Shown in pieces: positions 43,823 to 52,742 of a stretch of 64,000 nt of DNA. A program made the translations under genes and the position numbers. This stretch comes from DAOTUB01 sp034437455 (lineage in GTDB: Bacteria > Chloroflexota > Anaerolineae > B4-G1): NCBI GenBank assembly GCA_034437455.1, contig DAOTUB010000073.1, forward strand, positions 1 to 64,000. The letters run 5' to 3'. Below the pieces are notes generated by a model, which did no database searches, had not been told where the DNA came from, and saw only the letters and a program-made list of their open reading frames with translations. Numbering within the stretch: position 1 is the stretch's first letter; every line of letters starts with the position of its first letter.

Positions 43823-44788
43823 TCAAAAGCGGCGGTCGATGGTGAAATCAACCAGGTCCAATAACGCCGTCCGATAGGGGGTGAGGGGGAAGCGCCCCAA
43901 CGCTTCTTTGGCCTGCTCGGCGTGCTTTCGGGCGACGTCCAATGCTTGCCCGATGGCCGGAGACTCGACTACAGCCTGCACGGCCTCTTGCACAGCCTCG
44001 CCAGAAGGATTCCCCCGCAGCGCCTGACGGATCGCCGAATGGTCAGGCGCCACTTCGAGAAAGAGCAGCACCGGCAGCGTGACCAGGCCCTGCCGCAGGT
44101 CGCTTCCCACCGGTTTGCCCAGCGTCTCCTCGTCGGCCACGAAATCGAGCACATCGTCTACGATCTGGAACGCCAGTCCCAGATGCTTCCCATAGGTCCG
44201 CAAAGCCTGCGCCACCTCCCCGTCCATCCCCGCCAGAATGGCCCCGGTCTCGGAGGACATGGCGATGAGAGCACCCGTCTTGGCATCGATGCGCTCCTCA
44301 TACTCCTGGCGGCTGACCAGGCCGCGTTGCTTGTCGAACATCTGCTGGATCTCGCCGTTGCAGATGATCATCAAGGTCTCGGCGAAACGCTGCATCAGCC
44401 GGACGTTATCGATCTGAGCGGCCAGGTGTGCGGCGCGGGCAAAGATGTAATCGCCGGTGAGCACTGTGGCCGCAGGAGTCCAGTGGGAGTTCAACGTCTC
44501 CATCCCTCGGCGCATCAGCGAGTCATCGATCAGGTCGTCGTGGATCAGGGTGGCGGTGTGGAGCATCTCGACAGAGGCGGCAGGAAAGATCGCCTGGTCC
44601 ATGTCCGCCCCGCAGAGATGAGCGGAGAGGAGCACCAGCGCCGGTCGGACTCGCTTCCCCCCGCTGCCAAGCAGGTGGTCGAGCGCCATGCCAATGGCCT
44701 CGTGCCGTCCTGGCGGGCGCTCTCGCAGGAGAGCCTCCACCCGCTCCAGGTCGTCGTGAATCAGTTTGAGAAACGGTAACTCTTTCAA
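43823..44788 (-). CDS. all-trans polyprenyl diphosphate synthase
   Basis: 321 residues from TTG 44788, preceded by CGAGGAATATC; a TTG at 44815 lies inside tatD without a ribosome binding site. First Asp-rich motif LIHDDLIDDSLMRRG, second FQIVDDVLDF, with GKRVRPALV and GDYIFARAAH. Makes long-chain polyprenyl diphosphate (heptaprenyl to nonaprenyl range) for menaquinone side chains; the MenA-like enzyme at 56571 is a plausible consumer. The all-trans family rather than undecaprenyl (cis) type, so it does not directly make the glycan carrier. Confidence 0.93.
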   Translation of the reverse strand: MKELPFLKLIHDDLERVEALLRERPPGRHEAIGMALDHLLGSGGKRVRPALVLLSAHLCGADMDQAIFPAASVEMLHTATLIHDDLIDDSLMRRGMETLNSHWTPAATVLTGDYIFARAAHLAAQIDNVRLMQRFAETLMIICNGEIQQMFDKQRGLVSRQEYEERIDAKTGALIAMSSETGAILAGMDGEVAQALRTYGKHLGLAFQIVDDVLDFVADEETLGKPVGSDLRQGLVTLPVLLFLEVAPDHSAIRQALRGNPSGEAVQEAVQAVVESPAIGQALDVARKHAEQAKEALGRFPLTPYRTALLDLVDFTIDRRF

Positions 44789-44801
44789 AGATATTCCTCG
44801 A

Positions 44802-45587
44802 TTATGAAAAGCCAAACAGACGACGGGTGTTATCCGTCGTTGCTTTTGCTACGGCCTTGGCCGGTACGCCCCGGGCGCGGGCGATCGCCTCGGCGACGTA
44901 TTGTACGTAGGCCGGCTCGTTGCGCCGGCCTCGATGCGGTTCTGGCGTCAGGTACGGGCAGTCGGTCTCGACTAACAAGCGATCCAGTGGAGCTTTTGCC
45001 GCCACTTCTCGCAATTTTTCCGCTTTCGGGAAGGTCACCGGGCCGGAGATGCTGATGTAGAAACCCAATTCCAGCACCTCTTCCAGTCGCTCTGGCCCGG
45101 CGGAGTAGGTGTGAAAGACGCCAAGCCTCTCCCCCATGGGGGGGGAGGAGTATATCCAGTCGCGCAGCGTTGCTATGACGTCATTGTTGGCGTCCCGGTC
45201 GTGGATCACTACCGGCAACTCCAACTCTGTCGCCAGTTCCAGTTGCTGAGCAAAGACCCGTCGCTGCACCGGGCGCGGCGAGTGATCCCGGTAGTAATCC
45301 AGGCCGATCTCGCCGATGGCGACCACTTTCGGATGGTGTGCCAGATCGCGCAGTTCGTCCAACTTTCTCGGCGTCACCTCTTTTGCGCCGTGGGGGTGAA
45401 AGCCCACGGTGGCATAAATGAATTTGTACGTTTCCGCCAGCGCCACCGCTGCTCGGCTGGAGTCCAGGTCGGCCCCAATGTTGACGATGGCGACCAGTCC
45501 TGCCTTTCGCGCGCGCTTGATGACGGCGCTCAGGTCGGCGTTGTATCGTGACGAGTCCAGGTGAGCGTGGGAATCAATCAATTGCAT
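44802..45587 (-). CDS. tatD: TatD-family metal-dependent DNase
   Basis: 261 residues. Metal ligands: DSHAHLDSSRY (HxH), GEIGLDYY (Glu), VVIHDRDANND (His), FHTYSAG (His), VETDCPYLTP (Asp). Cytosolic 3'-5' exonuclease/hydrolase of the amidohydrolase superfamily. In the usual place of a short loop before the fourth His (normally GGVFHCFSG) there is an extra IYSSPPMGERLG, encoded by a G/C palindrome (45126-45148). Active-site residues are intact, so it is presumed active. Confidence 0.93.
   Translation of the reverse strand: MQLIDSHAHLDSSRYNADLSAVIKRARKAGLVAIVNIGADLDSSRAAVALAETYKFIYATVGFHPHGAKEVTPRKLDELRDLAHHPKVVAIGEIGLDYYRDHSPRPVQRRVFAQQLELATELELPVVIHDRDANNDVIATLRDWIYSSPPMGERLGVFHTYSAGPERLEEVLELGFYISISGPVTFPKAEKLREVAAKAPLDRLLVETDCPYLTPEPHRGRRNEPAYVQYVAEAIARARGVPAKAVAKATTDNTRRLFGFS
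45126..45148. repeat. G/C palindrome inside tatD
   Basis: CCTCTCCCCCATGGGGGGGG followed by AGG. Encodes SSPPMGER in the loop before a metal-binding His. Same family as the element in purD-purM at 13913, where it encodes PSLPPMRGEAP. Confidence 0.75.
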
Positions 45588-45658
45588 TGTCGTCTCCGTT
45601 GTGCTCCTGGTATACGTTCCAATCTTCCTTCTTCCTTACCGTAAACCGTCCTCATCCT

Positions 45659-47095
45659 TTATGCCAGCCCTGCTATGCTTAGCCCTTTCGTCAATAACAG
45701 CCCTACCTTGCCTTCGTCCGCCGTCTCGCAATAGACGCGGAGGATCGGCTCGGTGCCGGAGAAGCGAATGAGCAGCCAGCCGCCGTCGGCCAGGTTGAAT
45801 TTGAATCCGTCCATCCTGTCCAGGCCGGTCACCGCCAGCCCATCGATGGCGGGCGGGTTGGCGTTCTGGATCCGCTGCTCGATCTCCTCCCGTTGTTCCG
45901 GCGGAAAGCGGGTGTCGATCCGGTCGTAGGCATAGCGCGCGCCGACGGTCTCGTAGAGCCATTCCAATAGTTGGCTCGGCTGCTTGCCGCCGTGCAGCAT
46001 CAGGTCCAGGATATAGAGCGCGGCCAGGATGCCGTCGCGCTCGGGCAGGCCCTGGAGGAGAAAGCCGCCGCTCTCGGTAGCGCCCAGGATGGCGTCGGTC
46101 GCGATCACTTTCGGGCCGACGTACTTGGGTCCGATGGGCGTATCGAACACGTCCACGCCAAATTGCTGCCCCAGTATGTCGATCATCACCGTCGAGGACA
46201 GCGTCTTGACGATGGGCCCTCGCTGGTTGCGTATCTGCAAGAGATAGAGCGCCAGCAGCCCGCCGACCTGAAGCTGAGTGACAAAGTTCCCCTTCTCGTC
46301 GGCCACGCCGATGCGGTCGGCGTCGCCATCGTTGGCGATGCCGACGTCGGCTCTCGTTTCGACCACTTCGCGCAGCAGCGCGTCGATGTTCGGCGGAATC
46401 GGCTCGGGCTGACGAATTCCGGGGAAGGCCGGGTTGCGCTCCCCGCGGATGGTGCGAATCGTCGTCGCCCCGCCGTCGAGGAGACGAGCCAGCCAACCCG
46501 CACCCACGCCCCACATCGCGTCGCAGACCACCGTGAGACCGGCGTACTTGATCGGCTCCAGGTCTACCTGGCTTTTGACGTATTCGATGTAGGCTGGCGC
46601 GGGATCAAAGGTCTCGACTAGTCCCTCGTTCCTGGCGGTTTCCAGGGACATTTGCTTGACGCTCTTCAACGACTGGGGAATCCGGGCCTCGATCCGTTCC
46701 AGTTCTTCGGAGGCGATGGCAGCGCCGAGATGGTTGCGGACTTTGAAGCCGTTATCCGTCGGCGGATTGTGGCTTGCGGTGATGACGACCGCCCCAGCCG
46801 CCTGCTGGCTCAGCACCGAGAACGAGAGGATGGGCGTGGGCGTCGCCTCGTCCACCAAAAGGACGGGGACGCCGTTCCCGGCCAACACCTCGGCCACGGC
46901 GGCGGCGAAGTTTTCGGAGGCGAAACGGTTGTCGTAGCCGACGACGATGCGCAGTTCAGCGCCCTGGCTCGCCGTCCCTGTATCCTCGTGAAAATAGTCG
47001 GCGACGGCCTGCGCGACGCGGCGCACGTTGTCGAAGGTATAGTCCTGGGCGATCTTGGCGCGCCAACCGTCCGTTCCGAATCGAATATTGCACAT
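45659..47095 (-). CDS. phosphoglucomutase/phosphomannomutase family enzyme
   Basis: 478 residues. Phosphoserine loop AVVITASHNPPTDNGFKV, metal loop IANDGDADRIGV, sugar loop ATESGGFLLQG, phosphate loop RFSGTEPILRVY. Interconverts hexose-1-P and hexose-6-P. The TESGG sugar loop is more like PGM-type (glucose) enzymes; the substrate cannot be settled by eye. First of three paralogues (with 47096 and 49583) on the same strand. Confidence 0.93.
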   Translation of the reverse strand: MCNIRFGTDGWRAKIAQDYTFDNVRRVAQAVADYFHEDTGTASQGAELRIVVGYDNRFASENFAAAVAEVLAGNGVPVLLVDEATPTPILSFSVLSQQAAGAVVITASHNPPTDNGFKVRNHLGAAIASEELERIEARIPQSLKSVKQMSLETARNEGLVETFDPAPAYIEYVKSQVDLEPIKYAGLTVVCDAMWGVGAGWLARLLDGGATTIRTIRGERNPAFPGIRQPEPIPPNIDALLREVVETRADVGIANDGDADRIGVADEKGNFVTQLQVGGLLALYLLQIRNQRGPIVKTLSSTVMIDILGQQFGVDVFDTPIGPKYVGPKVIATDAILGATESGGFLLQGLPERDGILAALYILDLMLHGGKQPSQLLEWLYETVGARYAYDRIDTRFPPEQREEIEQRIQNANPPAIDGLAVTGLDRMDGFKFNLADGGWLLIRFSGTEPILRVYCETADEGKVGLLLTKGLSIAGLA

Positions 47096-48508
47096 TCATC
47101 CACTCTCCCATTCCGAACCTATCTCCGGATACCTGGCGAACTTTTCCCGGAAGAGCGCCTTCAACTCCTCGACGCGCTCCTCCGTCTTGGCCTCGAACCG
47201 CAGAACGAGCACCGGCAGATTCGACGACGCCCGGACCAGCCCCCAGCCGTCGCCGAAATTGACCCGCGCCCCGTTGATGTCGATCACGTCGTACCCTTCG
47301 TCCTTGAACTCTTGCGTCAGCTTGTCGACGATCTCGTACCGGACCTGCGGATCGTGCTTTTCGGTGTCCACGGGGCACTTGGCCTGCAAAGCGGGGGTGG
47401 AGACGTAGTACGGCGTATCGGCGATGAGCGCAGAGACGGTTTTCTCGCGCTGCGAGAGATACTCGGCCAGCTTCAGGGCCGTGAACACGGCGTCGTCGAA
47501 TCCATAATAGTCGGGCGGGCCGAAAAAGATGTGGCCGCTCATCTCGCCGGCCAGTTGCGACCCCTCCTCCCACAGCTTTTTCTTGATGTAGGAATGGCCC
47601 GTCTTCCACATGATGGGCGTTCCCCCGTGGGCCTCAATGTCCTCGGGCAACGCCTGGGAGCACTTGACGTCAAAGATGATCTTGGCTCCGGGGTGGCTGG
47701 CGAGCACCTGGCGCGCGAGGAGGATGAGGTAGCGGTCGGGCCAGATCGTCTCGCCCCGCTCGTCGGTCACGCCGAGCCGGTCGCCGTCGCCGTCAAAGGC
47801 GAACCCGATCTCGGCCCCTGACTCGACGACCTTTTCCCCCGTATCGTCCATCATCTCCACGATGGCGGGGTTGGCGAAATAGTCAGGGACGTCCAGGTTC
47901 AGCTCGCAGTACAGCTCGACGACCTCGCAACCGGCCTTTCGCAGAATCTCGGGCACGAAGGGCGCCGCCGTCTTGTTGCCCGCGTTGACGACCACGCGGA
48001 CGGGCCGGGCGAGCTTTACACGCTTGAGCAGATCGGCGGTATAGTCGGCCAGGAAATCCTCGGAGCGGAGCGTGCCGCTCCCGGTGGCGAATTTCTCGCT
48101 GGCGGTTAGCTCGTAAAGCTCCTGGATTTCATCGGGGCCCAGCGTCTTGGAATAGTCTAGGGCGAACTTGAACCCGCTCCAACCGCTGGGGTTGTGGGAC
48201 GCCGTGACCATGACGCCGCCCCTCGTCTGGTAGTGATACTGGGCCGAGTACATCATCGGCGTCAAGACCATCCCCAGATCGATGACGTTCACGCGGGTCG
48301 CCCTGAGGCCCTTGATGGCCGCCGCGGTGATCCGCTCGGAACCCTCCCGATAATCACGGCCCACCACGGCGGCGTCGATGTCTCTCTGACGGAGCATCGT
48401 TCCATACGCCTGGGCGATGATGCCGACGGTATATTCGTTCAGTTCCTCGTCGTTGACCTGTCCGCGCAGGTCGTACTCGCGAAACATACTCGATTCTAGC
48501 TTTGCCAT
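47096..48508 (-). CDS. phosphomannomutase/phosphoglucomutase (ManB-like)
   Basis: 470 residues. Catalytic serine loop GVMVTASHNPSGWSGFKFA, metal loop FAFDGDGDRLGVTD, sugar-specificity loop AGEMSGHIFF, which is characteristic of PMM/PGM enzymes that use mannose, and phosphate loop RASSNLPVLVLRFEA. Would feed mannose-1-P to GDP-mannose and hence to Gmd at 51768. Start ATG 48508 after GAGGAGGAATCTC. Its TGA is followed two bases later by the start of the next mutase. Confidence 0.93.
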   Translation of the reverse strand: MAKLESSMFREYDLRGQVNDEELNEYTVGIIAQAYGTMLRQRDIDAAVVGRDYREGSERITAAAIKGLRATRVNVIDLGMVLTPMMYSAQYHYQTRGGVMVTASHNPSGWSGFKFALDYSKTLGPDEIQELYELTASEKFATGSGTLRSEDFLADYTADLLKRVKLARPVRVVVNAGNKTAAPFVPEILRKAGCEVVELYCELNLDVPDYFANPAIVEMMDDTGEKVVESGAEIGFAFDGDGDRLGVTDERGETIWPDRYLILLARQVLASHPGAKIIFDVKCSQALPEDIEAHGGTPIMWKTGHSYIKKKLWEEGSQLAGEMSGHIFFGPPDYYGFDDAVFTALKLAEYLSQREKTVSALIADTPYYVSTPALQAKCPVDTEKHDPQVRYEIVDKLTQEFKDEGYDVIDINGARVNFGDGWGLVRASSNLPVLVLRFEAKTEERVEELKALFREKFARYPEIGSEWESG

Positions 48509-48514
48509 GAGATT

Positions 48515-48531
48515 CCTCCTCCGTAATTATA
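48515..48531 (-). promoter_or_regulatory. -10 box and ribosome binding site of the mutase operon
   Basis: Minus strand TATAAT (48531-48526) followed by GGAGGAGG (about 48522-48515), then the ATG at 48508. The -35 position holds CTTCGC, which is poor, so activity may need an activator or extended contacts. Confidence 0.45.
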
Positions 48532-48544
48532 CTCGACTGGTAAC

Positions 48545-48637
48545 CCTTGCGAAGGTTCACCAACAATTTTCAAGCCCAAAGTGCTTTTGTCAGCCGCAAA
48601 TACTATTTTGCCAAACTTATTCACAACCTTCGCAAGG
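48545..48637. repeat. 13-bp inverted repeat in an intergenic gap
   Basis: CCTTGCGAAGGTT (48545-48557) and AACCTTCGCAAGG (48625-48637) are perfect complements 67 bp apart. The enclosed DNA is AT-richer than its surroundings. Lies between the mutase start and the upstream EEP gene's stop. Could be a MITE-like insertion or terminator; no target duplication recognised. Confidence 0.65.
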
Positions 48638-48658
48638 ATGGCCGAGCAATATCTTTGT

Positions 48659-49570
48659 TCACATTATCTGGACATCGGCGACCACCGGTAGGTGATCCGA
48701 CGCGCGTTGGGCTAGAGGGCTATCCACGATCCAGCATTCGTACTCCAGCAACCTGTCGCGCGGGTAGGCGAAAATGTGATCGATGGGGCCGATGACTTTG
48801 GGATGGGTCGCATTTGTCCCCCGGATCGGTGCCAGGCGCACGAACCCGCCCTCGTCCTCCAACACGGACGCGATACAAGGCTCGCTGGCCGCGGCGTTGA
48901 AATCGCCCAACAAGAAGACCACTTCTCCGCGCTCAAGCACGTGCTCCCTGAGTAGATCGAGCAATCGTCGGGCCTGCTTGAGACGGAGGATCTGAGCCTC
49001 TTCGGTTTTGTCCGCGAGGGGAAGGGGGCCGCCCTCTCTCGCCCGCTCGGCAACCAACGTCGTCAAGTGCACGCCGAGAACGAAGGGAAAGACGGGCGCC
49101 TGGTCGATCCGGGCGATCAACGCATACCGGGGGTCCGTGTCTCGCGTTCCCTGGTAGAGCGGCGCCCGGTAGATCGGCACGTTCCTCGGCGCGCCCGCCT
49201 TGGCAGGAGCGCCCAACCGCACAAACTCCCAGCGGGAGAGGATGGCGTTGCCCTGTCTCCAGTCCTGCCAATCGTGGAAGAGACCGTGAATAAACAACCG
49301 CTTTTGCACGTGCATGTGCTCTCGCATGCAGATGGTCGGCCCCAAATGGACGTGTTTCCCAAACGCTCCGGCCTGGGCGATGGGATCGAGCGCGCTGTGC
49401 CAGACGCCGTCAGCGTCCTGATACTCGGCTATCTCCTGCGCCACCAGAATATCAGGAGAGATTTCCCGGATCACCTGGACGACGTCGTCGAGCGTCGAGC
49501 CAAAATCCTCCCGGCCTCCGCCCACGTTGTACGTCATCAATCGCAATCGCGACGTTCGTCGCTCGTCCAT
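48659..49570 (-). CDS. soluble endonuclease/exonuclease/phosphatase family protein
   Basis: 303 residues. EEP motifs: RLRLMTYNVGGGRED, ILVAQEIAEY (Glu), LLGDFNAAASEP (Asp/Asn), GPIDHIFAYP and RASDHLPVVADV (His). No signal peptide or anchor, unlike the relative at 11202. Substrate not predictable; possible DNA repair or sugar-phosphate role. Lies 12 bp from the glmM stop on the same strand. Confidence 0.9.
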   Translation of the reverse strand: MDERRTSRLRLMTYNVGGGREDFGSTLDDVVQVIREISPDILVAQEIAEYQDADGVWHSALDPIAQAGAFGKHVHLGPTICMREHMHVQKRLFIHGLFHDWQDWRQGNAILSRWEFVRLGAPAKAGAPRNVPIYRAPLYQGTRDTDPRYALIARIDQAPVFPFVLGVHLTTLVAERAREGGPLPLADKTEEAQILRLKQARRLLDLLREHVLERGEVVFLLGDFNAAASEPCIASVLEDEGGFVRLAPIRGTNATHPKVIGPIDHIFAYPRDRLLEYECWIVDSPLAQRASDHLPVVADVQIM

Positions 49571-49582
49571 AACTCCTCGCGA

Positions 49583-50950
49583 TCAGGCAAGCGCCTGCCT
49601 GGCGACGGCCATAAATGCGTTCGCCTCTCGCTCCAGCGCATCCTGATCGTGCTCCTCGCCCGCTCGGATGTTCAACCGCAGCTTGCTCTCCGTCCCCGAA
49701 TATCTCAGCGTCACGTCGATGTTATCGCCGAGCGACGCGTGCAGCCGTTCCAGCGCGTCCTGAATCTCTGGGATCGTGTGCAGCGGCGGCTTGCTGGGGA
49801 CGTCGATATTGACCAGATACTCGGGAAACTCCCGGATGCACGAGGTCAGCGCGGCGAGGCTCTGGTCTGGCTCGCGCGCCACCACCTTCAATACCGCCAG
49901 GGCGGTGTAGATACCGTCGCCGGTGGTCTGCCCGTCCCTCAGCAGAAGGATGTGGCCCGATTGCTCGCCGCCCAGCGCGTAATTCTCCTCGATCATGCGC
50001 TGCAACACAAAACGGTCGCCGACGGACGTCTCTTCCAGGCGAATGCCGACCTCCTCCAGCGACGCTTTGAGGCCCCAGTTGCTCATGGGCGTGCCGACCA
50101 CGGTGTTGTTGGTCAGGAGACGCCTCGCCTTCATGTCGCGGGCCAGGATCGCCAGGATCGCATCCCCGTTGACAAAGCCGCCTTTCTCGTCGACCAGCAT
50201 CACCCGGTCGCCGTCGCCGTCGAAGGCGATGCCCGCGAGCGCCTTTTCTCTCAACACAGCGGCGCGGAGAGATTCGGGATAGATGTACTCATAGTGCTCA
50301 TTGATGTTGATCCCATCCGGCGCATTCTCCATCTCGACGACGTCAAAGCCCAGGCGGCGAAAAATCTCCGGCGCAATCTCCGACGTCGCACCGTTGGCGC
50401 AGTCCAACACGACACGCCGGCCCTGCAAGGCGCTCTCTTCCCCCCAAACCTCGACGAGGTGGTCCGCGTAACCCTGTCGCCAATCGCCAGCATCCCGGCT
50501 TTGACCCAACCGCCTCGCGTGCGCACTCTCAAATCCAACGTCGTCGTCCAACAACAGCCGTTCGATCTCCAGCTCCATCTCGTCGGGGATCTTGAAACCG
50601 GCGGCCCCAAAGAGCTTGATGCCGTTGTGCTCGAAGGGGTTGTGCGAGGCGGAGATGACGATGCCCAGTTGCGCCCGATGCACCCGCGTCAGATAGGCGA
50701 CGCCGGGCGTCGGGATGACGCCGGTCAGCATCACGTCGACGCCCTGCGACGTCAACCCGGCAGCCAGAGCGTTTTCCAGCATGTAGCCAGATAGCCGAGT
50801 ATCCCGTCCGATCACGACCATAGGCCGGGCATCTCCGTTGTGCCGCATCATCTGAGCCGCCGCCTTGCCGATTTGAAGGACAAAGTCGACCGTGAGAGGC
50901 CATTTATTGGCTACGCTGCGGATACCGTCCGTTCCAAATAATCTACCCAT
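49583..50950 (-). CDS. glmM: phosphoglucosamine mutase
   Basis: 455 residues. MGRLFGTDGIRSVAN start, serine loop GIVISASHNPFEHNGIKLFG, metal loop IAFDGDGDRVMLVD, and the GGEQSGHILLL loop typical of GlmM, with phosphate loop RYSGTESKLRLN. Converts glucosamine-6-P to glucosamine-1-P for UDP-GlcNAc, peptidoglycan and glycan synthesis. In this region it lies with sugar-nucleotide genes, so it may serve the surface glycan as well as the wall. Confidence 0.95.
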   Translation of the reverse strand: MGRLFGTDGIRSVANKWPLTVDFVLQIGKAAAQMMRHNGDARPMVVIGRDTRLSGYMLENALAAGLTSQGVDVMLTGVIPTPGVAYLTRVHRAQLGIVISASHNPFEHNGIKLFGAAGFKIPDEMELEIERLLLDDDVGFESAHARRLGQSRDAGDWRQGYADHLVEVWGEESALQGRRVVLDCANGATSEIAPEIFRRLGFDVVEMENAPDGININEHYEYIYPESLRAAVLREKALAGIAFDGDGDRVMLVDEKGGFVNGDAILAILARDMKARRLLTNNTVVGTPMSNWGLKASLEEVGIRLEETSVGDRFVLQRMIEENYALGGEQSGHILLLRDGQTTGDGIYTALAVLKVVAREPDQSLAALTSCIREFPEYLVNIDVPSKPPLHTIPEIQDALERLHASLGDNIDVTLRYSGTESKLRLNIRAGEEHDQDALEREANAFMAVARQALA

Positions 50951-50960
50951 TCACCCGCTC

Positions 50961-51767
50961 CTAGTTTGAATCCTCATCCGCACGGAACAACGCGGCCAGC
51001 CGGTCTTGGACGGTCTGAAACGTCTGGTCGGCCAACTCTAAAGCCCTCTGGCTGTCAGCGGCGGTGTACACCTCTGCGGGTATCCCGCCCGGCAGTCCAT
51101 TGGGATAACGTGTCGGAATATAAAAGCGATCCAAAAGAGCCAACGCAATCGGGTCGAGGCCGAGATCGGCCTTCTGTTCGAGACAACGTTCGGCCAGGTC
51201 GTAGACGGAATGTCCGCGAACGAATCGCAATCCCTGACCGTACAAAAATGCTTTTAGGGCCTGTTCAGCCGCCTGTTGGGCCCAGAAACACGCGGCAAAG
51301 TGATAATTGCCCTGTACGTTATACCGCGCCACGTCTAAATTGGCCCTGGCCTGTTCCAGCCAGCGGGTTGCCTCAACTCGTGCTTCTTTTCTCATGTTGC
51401 TCCCTTTGTTCGCTTCAAAACTCGGTACGTTTTGAAAGAGCATGTCCCGTCCACGCTCGTAGATCACCACTCCTTCCGCCAAGACTCGCTCGATGAACGG
51501 ATTGCCGCTCGCCTGCATCTCGGACAATTCGGACGGTGTGTAAACGAACAGGTCGGCTTTTACGCCAGGCGCTACCACCATTGGAACATTGCTCAATCGA
51601 TCAAAAAACGGCTCCACCGTCTCCTGAATCACCATGATGTCCCAATCACTCCACTCGTCGGCGTCCCCCCGGGCATGGGAACCAAAAAGGATGATCTTTT
51701 CTGGAGCATAAGGAAGCATTGAGGCGATCAATTTCTTCAGGCCCGGGACGCCTACCTCATGGCTCAT
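50961..51767 (-). CDS. MNT nucleotidyltransferase-HEPN fusion protein
   Basis: 268 residues. Residues ~1-112 are a minimal nucleotidyltransferase: ILFGSHARGDADEWSDWDIMV gives the GSxxRG and DxD motifs. Residues ~125-268 are a HEPN domain (TRWLEQARANLDVARYN; AACFWAQQAAEQALKAFL; RFVRGHSVYDLA with the R-x4-H motif). Normally these are two adjacent genes, MNT antitoxin and HEPN toxin. Here they are one frame, and the internal ATG at 51395 retains its own AAAGGGAGCAAC ribosome binding site, so a free HEPN may still be made. Lies between gmd and glmM. Confidence 0.88.
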   Translation of the reverse strand: MSHEVGVPGLKKLIASMLPYAPEKIILFGSHARGDADEWSDWDIMVIQETVEPFFDRLSNVPMVVAPGVKADLFVYTPSELSEMQASGNPFIERVLAEGVVIYERGRDMLFQNVPSFEANKGSNMRKEARVEATRWLEQARANLDVARYNVQGNYHFAACFWAQQAAEQALKAFLYGQGLRFVRGHSVYDLAERCLEQKADLGLDPIALALLDRFYIPTRYPNGLPGGIPAEVYTAADSQRALELADQTFQTVQDRLAALFRADEDSN

Positions 51768-52742
51768 TCAAACGCCCTCCTTTTCTAGCAGCGATAGGTC
51801 GGCGTCCACCATCATCTGCACCAACTCGCGGAAAGTGACTTTTGGCTCCCATCCCAGCACGCGCCCGGCCTTGCTCGGATCCGACACCAGCAGATCGACC
51901 TCCGCCGGTCGCATAAAGCGGGGATCCTGCACCACGTGATCCTGCCAGTCCAACCCCACGTGGTCGAAAGCGACCTCGCACAGCTCGCGCACCGAGTGGG
52001 TCTCGCCCGTGCCCACGACGTAATCGTCAGGCCTTTCCTGCTGAAGCATCATCCACATCGCGCGCACATAATCGCCGGCATAGCCCCAGTCTCGCTGCGC
52101 GTCCAGATTGCCCAGCGCCAGATTTTCGGCCAGTCCCAGCTTGATCTTAGCCACTCCATGAGAGACCTTGCGCGGTAGAAACTCTAGCCCACGACGAGGA
52201 CTCTCGTGATTGAACAGGATTCCAGAGACAGCAAAGAGATCGTAGGACTCGCGGTAATTCACCGTGATCCAGTGGCCATAGACCTTGGCGACGCCGTAGG
52301 GTGAGCGAGGATAGAAAGGAGTGGTCTCACTCTGCGGCACCTCTTGCACTTTGCCAAACATCTCACTACTCGACGCCTGGTAGAAGCGGATGCTCTCGTC
52401 CACCGTGCGTATCGCCTCCAGCATCCGCGTCACGCCCAGCGCAGTGACGTCGCCGGTAAAGACCGGCTGCTTCCACGAGGTCGGCACGAAGGACTGGGCC
52501 GCCAGGTTGTAGATCTCGCCGGGTTGGTGCTCCTGGAGAATACCGATCAGCGACACCTGATCCAGCAGATCGCCCGAGACCAGCTTGATCTTTCCCTGAA
52601 TATGCTGAATACGAGAGAAATTGAGCGTGCTGGTGCGGCGCACCATGCCGATGACCTCGTACCCTTTTTCCAGCAAGAACTCGGCCAGATAAGACCCGTC
52701 CTGACCGGTAATTCCGGTGATTAAAGCGATTCGTTTACTCAT
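51768..52742 (-). CDS. gmd: GDP-mannose 4,6-dehydratase
   Basis: 324 residues from ATG 52742, overlapping the upstream stop (ATGA). Rossmann motif ITGITGQDGSYLAEFLLEKG, catalytic SSSEMFG with SPYGVAKVYGHW (Tyr-x3-Lys), and FNHESPRRG, the Gmd-specific loop. Converts GDP-mannose to GDP-4-keto-6-deoxymannose. Co-encoded with reductase-like genes at 52739 and 55503, so the end product is probably GDP-D-rhamnose or a related deoxyhexose (inference). Confidence 0.95.
   Translation of the reverse strand: MSKRIALITGITGQDGSYLAEFLLEKGYEVIGMVRRTSTLNFSRIQHIQGKIKLVSGDLLDQVSLIGILQEHQPGEIYNLAAQSFVPTSWKQPVFTGDVTALGVTRMLEAIRTVDESIRFYQASSSEMFGKVQEVPQSETTPFYPRSPYGVAKVYGHWITVNYRESYDLFAVSGILFNHESPRRGLEFLPRKVSHGVAKIKLGLAENLALGNLDAQRDWGYAGDYVRAMWMMLQQERPDDYVVGTGETHSVRELCEVAFDHVGLDWQDHVVQDPRFMRPAEVDLLVSDPSKAGRVLGWEPKVTFRELVQMMVDADLSLLEKEGV

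Noticed and set aside
49067..50794. 575-aa frame opposite glmM and the EEP gene
   Set aside because: Crosses two real genes on the other strand; no recognisable domain.
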